A stretch of 47,500 nt of DNA, from assembly GCA_963575745.1 (NCBI GenBank), contig CAUYUJ010015513.1, forward strand, positions 27,501 to 75,000, in the 5' to 3' direction. Of this stretch, positions 9,168 to 20,211 are shown one piece after another. The notes below the pieces were generated by a model, which did no database searches, was not told the origin of the DNA, and was given only the letters and a program-made list of their open reading frames with translations. Source of the DNA: Prorocentrum cordatum. Lineage: Eukaryota; Sar; Dinophyceae; Prorocentrales; Prorocentraceae. The position numbers and the translations under genes are program-made. Numbering within the stretch: the stretch's first letter is position 1; the number at the start of each line of letters is the position of its first letter.

Positions 9168-9688
9168 ATGTCCTCCTTCCTTGCATCTGGGCAATCGCCG
9201 CTCAAGATGCGCAAGCTGGGCAAACAAACGCCGATGCAGCTCATGGCTTTGGAGGTGTTCTCAGACGTGAACGTGCAGGTCGGCGACATTGAGCTGACCA
9301 ACGGAGTGCTTGCCTACGTGTGCCCGGCAGTGGACCTCGTGGACCGCTCCAAATCAACGGACGCCTCTCGTTGGCGAAGCCAGTGGAGGCGCTACCCGAG
9401 AACGCATTTCCGGTCCTCAGCCCCAGCAGCATCACGGCAGAGTTACGGCGAGTGGACCGAGGCGCCGGGGCAGATGCCGCTGGCGTGGACATTGGGAACC
9501 TCTCCCAGTCGGTGCGCAAAGCGCTGGAGCAGAGCGTGTCCTTCTGGGACCCGCCGAACAGCGAGCCCACGTTGCACGTGCCACTGCGACAGTCTGCTCT
9601 TCGGCATTCCAGTGCGATGCCAGCGGGTGCTCGCGAGAGTGCCCAGGAGCCACCGCGGAAGACTGCGCGCCCGAAGAAGCGGGAGTAG
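9168..9688 (+). pseudogene. Small unrecognised gene with an internal frameshift (possible retropseudogene)
   Basis: ATG 9168 opens a coding-like frame (MSSFLASGQSPLKMRKLGKQ... ending about VDLVDRSKSTDAS near 9370). From there a different frame continues with equally coding-like sequence (LAKPVEALPENAFPVLSPSS...) to TAG 9686-9688, ending in a basic tail KTARPKKRE. The join needs one lost base or two gained bases between about 9350 and 9380. The combined length would be about 173 residues. No family is recognised. A small intron is unlikely because the two parts abut. A sequencing error, a young pseudogene and a chance pair of frames all remain possible. Confidence 0.35.
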
Positions 9689-10595
9689 CTGTACCCTGGC
9701 GACGCTGACCTGACGAGCAACACCCAGAGCTGGCGGAGAGGACTGGGGGATGGGGGGGCAATCTGGAGACGTGCAGTTCCCATCTCGCTTTGGAAGAAGT
9801 TATCCAGGATTCGTTCCTCGGCGTCAGAGTTTGCGTGTATCGAACAGAGCTTGCGCAAATAATGTGCGGCTTTTTTACACTGCATGTACACTCCGCAACG
9901 CATTGTCGCGCGTGGGAATCGACGACCCGAAATCCTTCACATCAGTAATTTTGGGTCTCGGAGCCCACGGGGCGGTTTTTTATGTTTTGCATTCGACGTT
10001 CCATGAAGCCCGATGTCATTCCGAGGCGCGCGTCGAACGTTTTCGATGGCGCGTAGCGTTATGCGACGTCGCGTGCGTTGTGGTCGTCAAAGGCTTGCGT
10101 GCTTATTGCGGATCGGTTGATGTGGGCTGGGGTTTCTCAGGATTGTACGTTTGCTTTGCGCTGGGGCGGTTTCGCCCCCCATCCCTGGCCGATCCACCCC
10201 GCGGGTAACGTCGCAGGAAGAGTTCGAACATTTGGTTCGTAGTGCCAGCGATGCTGTCGCGGACATTGACCGCGCCACGGGGGGGGGGGTCGTCCAGAAA
10301 TTTCCTACCATATTGCAGTGTTGGTTCTTCGTTTTGAAGATGCACCGCCCCGCGTCATTCCTTCCTGCCCCCTCTCCCTCGTCCTCCCTCTTCGCGTATT
10401 TGCCCCTGCTTTCCGCGTGTCCCCGTCGTCGTCGTCCATCGTCATCGTCGCCATCACCATCATCATCAGCATCATCAGCATTCTCGTCGTCTCCATCATC
10501 AATACCACCACCGTCCTCATCAACATCATCAAAACACCTCCTTGTTCCCCCGCGTCTCTGCTTCGCCACATCCCCCGCAAGTCTCGTGGCCTTGT
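9689..10595. other. Non-coding sequence with a degenerate ATC/CAT tract
   Basis: 9690-10250 shows nothing recognisable. From 10415 to 10535 there is a degenerate (CATCAT/CGTCGT)n tract, similar in type to the GAT-rich stretches at 37140-37255 and 38880-39060 in opposite orientation. Confidence 0.6.
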
Positions 10596-10599
10596 GAGG

Positions 10600-11035
10600 T
10601 GTTCCACCGAAGGCCCCATCGGCAGGGTCCTTAGTGCGCCGCCCAGCCCATGTCGGCACGCCCCTCAGACGCTTCGTGCCCCCATGAGGAATTCATCGGA
10701 GGTCCCGGCGGCAAGGTCCACATGCCGTCGCCCAGGCCACATTGACACACCCTCAAACATTTCGTGCCCCCATAGGCAGCTCCACCAAAAAAAGGTCCCA
10801 GCGGCAGGTTTCCCAGGCCGCCGCCCAGCATATTTCGGCATACGTTTCGCACGTTCCGTGGCCCCACGGGGAGCTGCACCGACGGCCCCACAGGCAGGGC
10901 CCACAGGCCGCCGCCCAGCCCATTCCGTCATACGGTCACACGCTTCGTGGCCCCATTGGGGAGCACCCCCGATGGCCCAAGCGACAGGGTCCACATGCCG
11001 TCGCCCAGCCCATGTCGCCCACGAGTGGCGCCCAG
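10600..11035. repeat. 90-bp tandem repeat, about 5 copies
   Basis: The marker GCCGTCGCCCAG/GCCGCCGCCCAG occurs at about 10634, 10724, 10817, 10907 and 10997 (spacing 90, 93, 90, 90). Units also share CATACG.TCACACG, TTCGTGGCCCCAT.GGGGAGC and GGCAGGGTCCACA. Since 90 is a multiple of 3 the reverse strand shows a 30-residue pseudo-repeat (WAGRRHVDP...), which I regard as non-coding. Confidence 0.9.
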
Positions 11036-11094
11036 CACGGCTCCAAAAGCGCCCCAAGAGGCGCCGAGGAAGTTGCACCCTCATACAAATAGTT

Positions 11095-11415
11095 TTTGTC
11101 ACTTGTGGGGGTCCTCTTGGGGCCGTCTTGGAGCATTCTTGGGGCTCTCTGGGAGCGTTCTTGGGGCCTTCCCGGGGCCCCAGTGGGCCCCCGGAGGGCC
11201 CCGAGAACGTTCCCCGAGGGCCCCAAGAGGGACCCCCCAAAGTGGTACAAAGAATTCGCGCGAACGTGCAATCTGTTGTAGGCCTTTCGGGGCCCTCTGG
11301 GAGCTCTCTTGGGGCCCCCATTGGTGGCGCCTTGGGGCCTTGGGATGGCTCCAAGAGGCTTCGGGATTGCCCCAGACCGCCACAAGACAGCTCCGAGACG
11401 GCCGTCGAGCACCAC
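11095..11415. repeat. CTTGGGGCC-rich degenerate repeat
   Basis: GG.CCTCTTGGGGCC-type units alternating in orientation (CTTGGGG and CCCCAAG both present), of the same class as 3300-4090, 12220-12800 and 22745-23310. Includes an AATTCGCGCGAACGTGC motif at 11254-11270. Confidence 0.7.
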
Positions 11416-11530
11416 GGGTGAAAGCAAGTGAGGCTAGGGAACAGGGCCTCTGGTAAGCCGCCACTGCGCCCCCTGGACTACCCAGACAGCGAGGGGACCT
11501 GAAACGCCCTGGGGCTCCAGGGGCCCCAGA

Positions 11531-11586
11531 TTAGTGAAGTGAAGGTTTTTGCCATGCAAGCACCCCGAAATTCTTCACTTCACTAA
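11531..11586. repeat. Perfect 14-bp inverted repeat / hairpin
   Basis: TTAGTGAAGTGAAG (11531-11544) and its exact reverse complement at 11573-11586 flank a 28-base loop. It could be the foldback remnant of a small transposable element. Confidence 0.8.
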
Positions 11587-11794
11587 ACCGGACCCAGGAC
11601 GAACTCGCTACGCTCCAGTCCCGCGGGAGATCCGAGACTCCCGCCGCCGCCCGGGGACGCTGCTGCATTGCGGTGCTCTGGTCACTGTTAATGGCTTCCG
11701 CGGGCTGCAGCGGCTCACTTCCATGACTACCCCGACTCACGACTCCAGTGGTTGGTCTGGCTCTATGGGTTGGTTTCGTTGTGTCGGTTGATTT

Positions 11795-12050
11795 TATGTT
11801 TGGTTGGCGGTCGGTGGATTTCGCATTATTCATTGGTGTCGTGAAGTGATGTGTCGTTTGGTTGGTCAGTGCCGTTTTGTTGATTCGTGCCGTTTTGTTG
11901 GTTGGTGTCGTTTCGTTAGTTGGTGTCGTGTTGTTGCTTGGTGTCGTTTTGTTGTTTGGTGTCCTTTTGTTGGTCGGTGTCGATTTGTTGGTTTGTTGGT
12001 TGGTGTCGTTTTGTTGGTTGGTGTCGTTTTGTTGCTTGGCGTCGCCCTGG
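11795..12050. repeat. 20-bp tandem repeat (TTGGTGTCGTTTTGTTGG-type)
   Basis: About a dozen units of 20 bases (some 12-16), sharply T/G-rich on the + strand and unlike the GC-rich surroundings. Reverse-strand frames read Asn/Thr/Gln-rich, an artefact. Confidence 0.9.
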
Positions 12051-12224
12051 CGGCGTGGCCGATAATCGTCGGCTTGCAATGGCGCCAGGATTTGTTTCGG
12101 GCCAGCCTTGATCGCCCTCATCATTCTCATATTCGTCAGCGTCAGCACTCGTCGCCCCCATCCGCGCACACATGCGGCCCTGGTACGGCTCTCACGCGGC
12201 CCTGCGAAGGCCTTCACTGTGCTC

Positions 12225-12890
12225 CCCAAAGCTTTCTGAGGGGCCCCCCAGAGGCCCCAAGAGGGCACTGCAAATTGTCGCTTCCAACTCCGCCAGGCGG
12301 AGGTCAACAAGGGTCTCACTGGTGCACTTCCAGGAATCGTTGTTCGATCCTCTTGGGGCCCTCCTGGGGCCTTATGGAGCCGTCTTGGAAGCTCCGAGCG
12401 GCTCCATGAAGGCGCCGGTCGATATCGCTTCCAATTCCGCCAGGTGGAGTTAGACCAGGGGCTCACTGAGGCCCCTTTTTGCGCCCTCCTCTGCTTTTGA
12501 AAAAGCCCCGATGGGGTTCTTCAGTGCCGTCTTAGGGCCCCTAAGAGGCCTCCAGTAGGGTATTGAAGTTATCGCTTCCAACTCCGCCACGCGGAGTTGA
12601 ACCCAGGGCGGCTCTCTGTGGCCCTTTCGGGGCCTTCTTAGAGCTTTTCTGAGGCCCTAAGTGGGCCCTGGGAGGTGTCATTTTCACGGGAGTTGAAAGT
12701 GACACCGCGGAGGGCCCTTTTGGGCCCTTCTTAGGGCCTCTCTTGGGTCCCTCTGGGGGCCCTCTTGGTGCCGCCCTGGGGCCTTCTCGAGGCCTTCTTG
12801 GAGCCTTTCTGGTGCTCTTTAAGTGGGCCCTGGGAGGTGTCACTTTCAGGGGCGCTGAAAGTGACACCTCGAAGGGCCCGCTTTCCCTCG
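12225..12890. repeat. 147-bp repeat array with a hairpin in each unit
   Basis: The hairpin AACTCCGCC-nn-GCGGAGTT type occurs at 12286-12304, 12433-12451 and 12580-12598, exactly 147 bases apart. Two further foldbacks follow: 12674-12706 (GGTGTCATTTTCA...TTGAAAGTGACACC) and 12834-12870 (16-bp perfect stem GAGGTGTCACTTTCAG, 5-base loop). Units are joined by GGGCCCTCTTGGGGCC-type sequence. Confidence 0.8.
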
Positions 12891-13494
12891 TAGCGCTGCC
12901 CGTGGCCGGGGCATTGTGCAGCGCATCCCTCGTCGAACGCATTTTGTCGGACGCGTGGTCGAATTCCGCCAGTTCGGTCGAGATGGTGGTCAAGCGGTTC
13001 GGTTGCAATGTAGCCATGCGGATCTGAGCTTACCATTTCTTGCCATTTTGGCGGGGGTTCGCAGGAGCGTTTGTGTTGTGATCAACTGTGCTCGATATAT
13101 CCAGCGGCAGGGTTTCATCCCAATATACTATTTTGAAAAAGTCAGCAGGGGCCAAATTGGTGATGTGAAGCAACATAGGTATCGTAGGGAAGGTTGATTA
13201 TATGCGAGGTTTCGTGTACACACCTTGAAGGATGGCGCTGCGCTTGCTTGCAGTGCCACGGTCGCGCCATGCGTGCTCTGTGGAAGGTGCGTCAATGCGT
13301 GTACATGTGCGCGCGCGTATGGTCAGTATATTTACATATCTGTTCCAGATATGCATTCACGTCGGGGCGTGGCAGGCAGGTGGCACGGCACACGCGGTGC
13401 GTAGCAGACAGGGTTGTGCAGCAGTCGTCGGTAAGGTGGGGAGTGTGCAGGGAGGCCAGGCCATGCGCATCGTTGCCCGATCGCAGGACTGCAG
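12891..13494. other. Non-coding sequence before the helicase fragment
   Basis: No gene recognised. An 11-base match to the middle of DinoSL (GCCATTTTGGC, 13042-13052) is probably chance. CTGCAG at 13489-13494 could be the splice acceptor of the helicase exon. Confidence 0.4.
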
Positions 13495-13810
13495 ACGCAC
13501 CAGATCACCCCCGACCCGCAGCAGATGAACATCCTGAACGCCGTCGCCGACAGGTGCGTCCAGGAAGCCAGCGAGCAGGACCAGCCGCGCGGGTCGCCAT
13601 GCTCCCGGCTGTTCGTCCTCGGCTTACCCGGACCAGGGAAAGTCCGAAGTCATCCGGTGGCTGTGCGACGAGAAAGTGGGGCTGTTTCCGACGTGCATGG
13701 GATGGGAGCACGAGGTGCATTTCATGAAGACCGCCCCAATGAATTCCATGGCGAGCAACATCGGTGGGCGGACCATCCACAACTTCAGCAAGCTTGGAAT
13801 CGATCTCATC
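13495..13810 (+). pseudogene. PIF1-like (SF1B) DNA helicase, 5' part, interrupted by LINE-1
   Basis: The frame from 13495 reads QITPDPQQMNILNAVADRC, then LFVLGLPGPGK, a Walker A (motif I). At 13639-13642 (GGGAAAGTCC) an extra base breaks the frame; reading on one base later gives GK-SEVIRWLCDE and then GGRTIHNFSKLGI, which is PIF1 motif Ia. The helicase is cut off at about 13810 and resumes near 20221 with motif II. In between lies a complete LINE. PIF1-family enzymes are 5'-3' ATP-dependent DNA helicases; in many eukaryotes related copies also belong to Helitron transposons, and no HUH Rep domain is visible here. The start is undefined: earlier exons may exist, or the copy is 5'-truncated. 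The Walker A frameshift plus the insertion make this copy non-functional as read. Confidence 0.75.
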
Positions 13811-13867
13811 ACGGGAGTCCAACATTCTCCCTCAGCAGCAGTTTGTCAGAACGGCCCTTCCTCCGCC

Positions 13868-15031
13868 ATGGCGAAGGCCACAGGGCAGGCAGCGTGGGTT
13901 CAGTGTCAGAAATGTGGCCCACGCTCTTGGACTCCTATTGCTAGCGGCAAGCAGTGGTGTCATCTTTGCGGGCTCTACTATAACAAGGGCGATCAGCCTC
14001 AACGTGGAGCCCGTCGCCGCAAGGGCGGTGGCAAGAGCGCAGGCGGCGGCGTGGGCGCGGGCGGCGCAGGCGGCGCCGCCGGGCTCTCGCAGCAGCAGCT
14101 GGATGCCATCGCCAAGCAGGTCACCGCCATCACAGCGGCCGCCGCCTCAGCCCAATCGCCAGCAGCAAGCCATCCTGCCGCGGGCGCAGCGCCTGGCCAC
14201 GGGAAAGGATCGCGTGGCGCAGGCAAGGGCAAGGACACGGCAGCACCCCCACCAGAGGCGCCTGCCACCGACGACAAAGACAAGAAGATCGAGCAGCTCG
14301 AACTTCTCGTCAGCACTTACCAGCAGATGGACGCCACCGCCATGCCCGATGTGGCCGCCAAGCTGCAGCAGGCCCGAGCGGACCTGGTGGACGCGCGCGC
14401 GGCGCAGGCCGCCAGCCTGCCGCCTGCACAGCGCATGGCGCGCTGCCACACACGCGCGCAGCGCGCGGCCGAGAAAGTTGAGAAGATCAAGCACCAGATT
14501 TCAGAGCTGGAGAAGACCAAGCAAGAGCTGCAGGTGCAGCTCAACGCTACCAACCAGTCCATGGAAGAACAGAAGAAGCGCCTCGAGCGGGCCCAGGAGG
14601 ACCAGCAGCGCGAGGAGCAGGACGCCAAGTCAGTCTGGGCCGACACTGCCCCCGATGAAGGACCTGGCTCGCTCGCGGAGTTCACCGAGACCTCCAAGGC
14701 CAAGATCGCCGAGGCCAAGACCAAGTTTGCAGGCAATGCAGAAATCCTCAGATTTATCAACGACATGTCCAGCATGGTGGGGGCCTTGCCTGAGAAGGCA
14801 ACACCACCGCCCCCGCCATCTCCATCGATTGCGGACACCCCGATGTTCGATTCAGAATTCTTCAAAGCCGAGATGGAATCCCTTGCCAAGCACCTGCCCA
14901 AGAAGGAGCTCGAAGCCCTGCAGAAGGCCCGTGCGACGTACCAGGACCAGCAGGCCGCGGCCGCGCGCCAGCTGGGCGGCCCGTCGAGCAAGGGACCTGG
15001 CAGCGGACGCGGCCACCGCCCGTATGGGTGA
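13868..15031 (+). CDS. LINE-1 ORF1: zinc-ribbon, coiled-coil nucleic-acid-binding protein (387 aa)
   Basis: ATG 13868 (MAKATGQAAWVQCQKC) to TGA 15029-15031. Residues 13-34 form a CX2C-X14-CX2C zinc ribbon. A Gly/Ala- and Lys-rich linker follows. Two strongly charged heptad regions (about residues 138-160 and 195-260, with ISELEKTKQELQVQLNATNQ) predict coiled coils. The tail is acidic/Pro-rich and ends GSGRGHRPYG. LINE ORF1 proteins typically bind element RNA and multimerise through coiled coils; that role is inferred. The open frame extends upstream only through helicase sequence, so the ATG after CTCCGCC is the best start. ORF2 begins in the +1 frame 5 bases before this stop codon. The LINE-2 counterpart (40928-42070) has the same architecture but a CX2C-X11-CXC ribbon. 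Confidence 0.8.
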   Translation: MAKATGQAAWVQCQKCGPRSWTPIASGKQWCHLCGLYYNKGDQPQRGARRRKGGGKSAGGGVGAGGAGGAAGLSQQQLDAIAKQVTAITAAAASAQSPAASHPAAGAAPGHGKGSRGAGKGKDTAAPPPEAPATDDKDKKIEQLELLVSTYQQMDATAMPDVAAKLQQARADLVDARAAQAASLPPAQRMARCHTRAQRAAEKVEKIKHQISELEKTKQELQVQLNATNQSMEEQKKRLERAQEDQQREEQDAKSVWADTAPDEGPGSLAEFTETSKAKIAEAKTKFAGNAEILRFINDMSSMVGALPEKATPPPPPSPSIADTPMFDSEFFKAEMESLAKHLPKKELEALQKARATYQDQQAAAARQLGGPSSKGPGSGRGHRPYG

Positions 15032-18000
15032 CGGTTCCACTCCGAGTTCGAGGACAGCATCAACTGAGCGCTGTGCAACGGCGACATGCGGTGCTTCCCC
15101 GACTGAAGCTGACTGCCAGCCAGCTTCGCCTGCGGCCAAACCAGCATCAGCCAGTGCTGGGAAGGCCTCCCCCACTTCCCTCCACTCATCTACTCCTGAC
15201 AGCACCCGTTTCGAGTCTTTTAGTGGGTCTTCTTGGGGCTCCCTCAAGAAGCGCCCCCTTGAGCTTGCGTGGGGACCCACCAAAGTTTTGTTTGCTCAGG
15301 AGGTGCACCTCGTCTCCGATTTAAGCATAGCTGAGGCCTCAGATTGGGCCATAAGGCACGGCTGGAAGAGTTTTTGGGCCCCGTCGGTTGCCACTACCTC
15401 TTTTGCCCCCTCAACGAACGGTTTAGGGGAGGTAGGTTCGTCAGCTGGGGTCGCTATCTTCGTTGCCGACGATCTTGGGTGTTACACTCTGGAGGAACCC
15501 GTGGGGCCCCCTGGAGGAATTTTGGTGCCACACCGAGTCCTTGGAGTTGTTGTGGAGTTCCCCCAGACCTCGGGCATCCTCTGTCTATCTTTGCATGGGC
15601 ACGTGAGTCAAGGCTTCTCGCCAGACAATGTCGCCATCCTCGAGGCTATCGCCGATTTGGTCAAGGTCTCGGGGCTGCAGTACATCATAGCAGGAGACTT
15701 CAATCTTACTCAGGACCAGCTTGAGCATTCGGAGCTCTGCAATTATATCAAGGGTCAGCTCTTCGCACCGGCGTGCTCGATGGGCACATGCACAGCCAGT
15801 TGTTCAGTCATAGATATGTTCATCGTCGAGCAGCAGCTAGCGAACGCTGTGCGAGCCATAGATGTCGATTTCGACTGGGATGCTAGGCCACATTTCCCAG
15901 TTGTGCTGGATCTGCCACCAGAATTTGGAGAGGTCAAGGTCCTTCAATTCCCTACCATCCCTGCCCTCCCCTCCTCATTCGACAAGGATGAAGAGGATGA
16001 GGATATTGTGCATCCCAGCACCGTTTCTTGGAATAAAGTTTCAGATCACGTAGGTAGTCTTATCTCTGCTATAGGTAACCATTCCAAGGCAGTGTTGCGC
16101 GAAGGCTACGCCTCGGCCTACGCGCACTGGGCCAACGCCGCCGAGCTCGAGCTAGCGCAGCGGACGGCCAGCAAGGTTCGCAAGTCAGGCTTGAGAGCAA
16201 GAGCCCCCCAGCCAGTACTCCGAGCAGTCACCAAGAACGAGAAAGCTCACAAGCAGTACGGCCTCCTTCCCACTGCGCCGAGCTGGATTGCCACTCGCAT
16301 GCACCGCCTCGCCAGTTACTTGGAGGAGGAGGAGGAATGGACAGTGGGGAAGGTGATTGGCAGAGAGTCTAGGCCGGCAGTATTCGATCTAATTTCCCGC
16401 GTAGTGCGCGCCACGCCGCAGCATGTGATGCAGCACGAGAGCACGCGCATACTCCTCACAGATATCCAGCAGTATCTCAAGCCCGTGCACGCAGATGTCG
16501 AGGCCGAAGCTTTTTGTTGCGGCAAGCTAGCCGCCACCGTCGCGCAGTTGTTTACTTTCAAGGCCAGGGCTGACGCGCTCGCTAAGAAGGTCCTCTCAGA
16601 TGCGCGGTCAGCCAACGCCAGCTCTTGGAAGGAGTGGGTTGACAAGGCCCTCGACAAGGGGGCCAAGGCCGCACACAAGTTCATTAAGGAGCGCACCAAA
16701 TGGGAGCCCGACACGGTGGTCATCGAGGGTAAGCTCACGGCCTCCATACAGAGCACTCTGGACACCTACAAGGCCAAGTTTGGGAACTTTTGGGAGCCCG
16801 CCGTTGAGCCTCTCCACAGGGACAACGACCTCCATGAGCCCATTGGGATCCCCTCTGTGGACGCCCTCAGGGACCTCTCTAAGAGTTACTCTAAGTCGTC
16901 AGCCGTTTCCCTCGACGGGTTCCACATGAGGCACCTCAGTACGTTATCCGATGAGGCCCTCGAGGCCTTCGCCAGACTCATCTACATTTCTGAGGTTCTT
17001 GGGGGACTTCCAGGACAGCTCCAGTGGGTCCTCGTGGCGCTCCTCCGCAAAGTCACTGGCGGCTACAGGCCCATTGGTATCTCCCCCATGATGTACAGAC
17101 TCACTGGCAAGCTGCGCTTGCCCTTCGCGCAGGACTGGATCGCTAAGCACGACTACTCCTGGTTTGCCTGTGGCGCAGGTAGATCACCAGTCGACGTGGT
17201 ATGGCGGCAGAGTCTCAGAGTTGAAGGGGCCGTCTCGGGCGGAGGGGCCTCTGCTGGTGTTCTCTGGGATATGGAAGCCTTCTTCGAACGCTTCAAGCGC
17301 GACAAATTGCGGGCTCGAGCGCTCGCTTTAGGTTTTCCTGAGACTCTGCTCGCCCATCACCTTGCAGGTTACGGCTCGTGGAGACACATAACGTGGAAGC
17401 GCTGTGTGGCTCTGCCCATCGCAGCCACCAACGGCATAGTGGCGGGCTGTTCTTTCTGCATCCTCTATGTCAGGATCTATTGCTTTGATGTCTTCTTGCG
17501 AATAACATCGCTGCACTCGGCCGTCTATTTCGATTTCTATTTGGACGACCTGTCCATCACCTGTCACGGCACCACGGTCAGAGTGCTCAAGCGTATAGTC
17601 AGTGCCGCCAAGGAGCTAGCCCGTCTCATCGAGAAAGACTTAGAGGCCAGGATAGCTGTTCATAAAGGAGCTGTCGTCGCGTCGTCGGTGTCGTTAGCCA
17701 GGCTTCTCACGTCTGCTCTCGGGGCCACAGGGGGCAAGCTCCAAGCGGTCGCCACTAACTTAGGTTGCGATTTTACGGCTGGTAAATCCTTCGGTTGTAA
17801 CGGCGCTGCCGCCAAGCGCAAGGTCAGGCTCAGAACCGCTACGGTCAGAGGGCAACGCCTGCGTAAGCTCACCGCTACCGCTGGACAGAAATGTCGCAAG
17901 ATTGTCACTACTGGCCTCCTCCCTGCCGGTGCTTTCGGGGCCGCCGCCGACGGTCTCAGTAACAAGTCTTTGTATCTGCTGCAGTCTCTGGAGATTGCGC

Positions 18001-20038
18001 AAATCACGCCCTGCTCCTCCAAGAAATCCAGGAGTGCGGCCTTCGCCGTCACGGGGTCCAGGGCCGACCGTTGGGCCTTAGGGCCCGTTCTCAGGTGGGC
18101 CCATGAAGTGTGGCACACCACCCTCGGCAAATACGCGACCCCAGGGGCCCTCGGCCTTCTTGAACTCAAGCAGATATATAACAACGTGCAGCCAATAGGA
18201 CACTTGTGTTATAACGCCGTGCGAGGACCACTCAGTGCGGCAGCCCACGCACTTCACCGAATCGGCTGGAGTTTCACTTCCGCTTTCACGCTGCAGGACC
18301 ACTTCGGCAGGACGGTCAGGCTCACTGACACCTCGCCGAGCCTGCTTGCCGACCTGCTGCACCGAGGATGTCAGAGGAGGTGGGAAACGCTAGCTGCTAA
18401 GAGCATACCCAGCCCTGCCCCCATGAAGAGAGTTTGTTTTGATGTTGTTCGTACTTTGCTTTCCCCCAAAAGCAAGAAACTCTCCCCCAGGTTTAAGGCC
18501 ATTCTCCAAACTCTCGTGGTCCAGGGATGGTGGACTGAAGAAAAACTCGCTCAGCTAGGCTACGACGTGCCTAATGAGTGCCCGCTTTGTAAAGCCTTCG
18601 GGGACACCATACACCACCGTCTCTTTACTTGTCAGCATCCAGAGGTAGTTGCCCTCAGGACAGAGCTGCTGCCACCAGACGTGCTGCAGGCTGCGCTGGA
18701 GGCGCCAGAGAATAGCCCCCTGTACTGCTTCGGTATCTTCGAGCACCCAGGGGAACAGCATGATGATTTTCCGCTGCCTAGAGAGGATCCCATCGTTCGA
18801 TTCGTTAGACACGACGGTCAGCCAGACACGGTACCAGACTTTGGGGGGCTCACGGGAACCGACGGGTCGTGCACCAAGACAGGCATAGCGGAGTTAGACA
18901 GAGCGACGTTTTCGGTAGTGGCTTACAGTACCGACGGGGCCCCAGAGGCCTCCTTCTATGGCGCTGTTGCTGCAAACCTTCCCCAGACTTCCCAGGCTGG
19001 GGAGCACATGGGCTTCCTGGTGCTCCAGGAGGCCCTCACGAAACCCTCGAAGACTTGGGTGGACTGCAAAGCGGTCCTAGATCAGCATGCTAGGCCACTG
19101 CCGACGCGTCTCAGTAGTAAGCTCAAGTATTCAGGCCTGCACAAGCTTGCGCTTGCGCGGGATAGCAGATATCACCTCGAGACGGCCTCTAAGGTCAAGA
19201 GCCATCAGGATATAGAATCATTGGCTGGAGAGGCCAGACTTGCTGCGGAGATCAATGCAGCAGCAGATAAGACGGCGAAAGCGGCCGTTGACTGTCACCC
19301 CAGCTTTGACCCGACTGCGGTGCAGGATTTGCAACGCAAGATCGAGGCCGCTCGAGCGATAGCCATATATGCGCCCAGAGTTCTCGCTTTGTGCCAGCGC
19401 AACAGGCACAAGAGCGAGAGAGCCGCTTTGCCCTGTAAGGTTCAGGCCTCCATCGTCGTCCACGACTGGGAGGTTCTGCAGGGGCCGATACCGTACAGGT
19501 GCAGAGCATGTTTTACGCACGCCCGATCGTATAAGGCCGCAGTCGCGCGCGAGCGGCAGGCCTGCCAACCTCTTGCCAGCGCATACCGACGTGGCCTAGA
19601 AGCCATTCACGCCAGCCATCAGATGGCGATTGCGCACTTTGCCACGCCTGTTGTGTTCTGCTTAGTCTGTGGGCGTTATGCCCAGTACGCGTTCAGAGGT
19701 TTGCCCGCCACATGTCCTGGAAGGCCTCCCAAAAGTGGTGGACGCGCGAATGTGAGAAATCGTCTGTTGGTTGGCAAGCATCCAAGATATCGTCTTTTTG
19801 CTTCAGAGTCCGAGCAGTACAATACCGCAGAAATTCAAAGGCAGCAGCGCGCGCAGAGAGAGAAAGCAGCAGCGCGCTTTGCTATGCCGCTCCCGAGCCC
19901 GCCAGCCCACACCCTGTGCCTCGCCCACAGCGGCCCGAGGCCAGACTGTTGCGCCAGCTGCAATCCAGCCTGCGCCAAGAGGAGGATGAGGAACCGCTCA
20001 TCCCTCCAGTGGGTTTCGGCGAGGACGATTCGGACTAG
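15024..20038 (+). CDS. LINE-1 ORF2: endonuclease-reverse transcriptase-RNase H polyprotein
   Basis: Open from ATG 15024. Order of domains: APE-type endonuclease with LFAQEVHL (catalytic Glu), IIAGDFNLT, SVIDMF and a PHFPV His; reverse transcriptase with RPIGISPMMYR, motif A GVLWDMEAFFE, motif B NGIVAGCSF and motif C FYLDDL; a CCHC-like CPLCKAF...HHRLFTC; RNase H with all four acidic residues (TDGSC, GEHMGF, WVDCKAV, NAAADKTA) and VKSHQD; a C-terminal CRAC and CLVCGRYAQ zinc motif. Catalytic residues all look intact. Near 19800-19940 coding character moves to another frame that ends in an acidic tail and TAG 20036-20038, matching the layout of LINE-2's C-terminus, so a late frameshift is likely. 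The original frame merely runs on through the 3' UTR into the helicase. Length about 1,670 codons. Confidence 0.85.
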
Positions 20039-20211
20039 GCCCCCGTCCAAGCCCCCACCGCCATCTCGGAGGTGCTGCGGGCTTGTGAGGGGCCACTCGC
20101 CTGGCGATCTCTGCCCTGGGTCCCCGCCTCCTCGGCGCGCCCAGGCACCGTCAGGCCACCCCACCTGGAGGGTGGTCGGCCAGAGCCGCGTGCGAATGGC
20201 CCGAGGAGGGG

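Noticed and set aside
10305-10619. Reverse-strand Met/Asp-rich ORF
   Set aside because: Translation of the ATC/CAT degenerate microsatellite.
11531-12466. Reverse-strand Asn/Thr/Gln-rich ORF (311 codons)
   Set aside because: Explained by the 20-bp T/G-rich tandem repeat; no flanking coding character.
13042-13052. An 11-base match to the DinoSL middle (GCCATTTTGGC)
   Set aside because: Flanks do not match on either side and no coding sequence follows closely; chance is likely over 95 kb of both strands.
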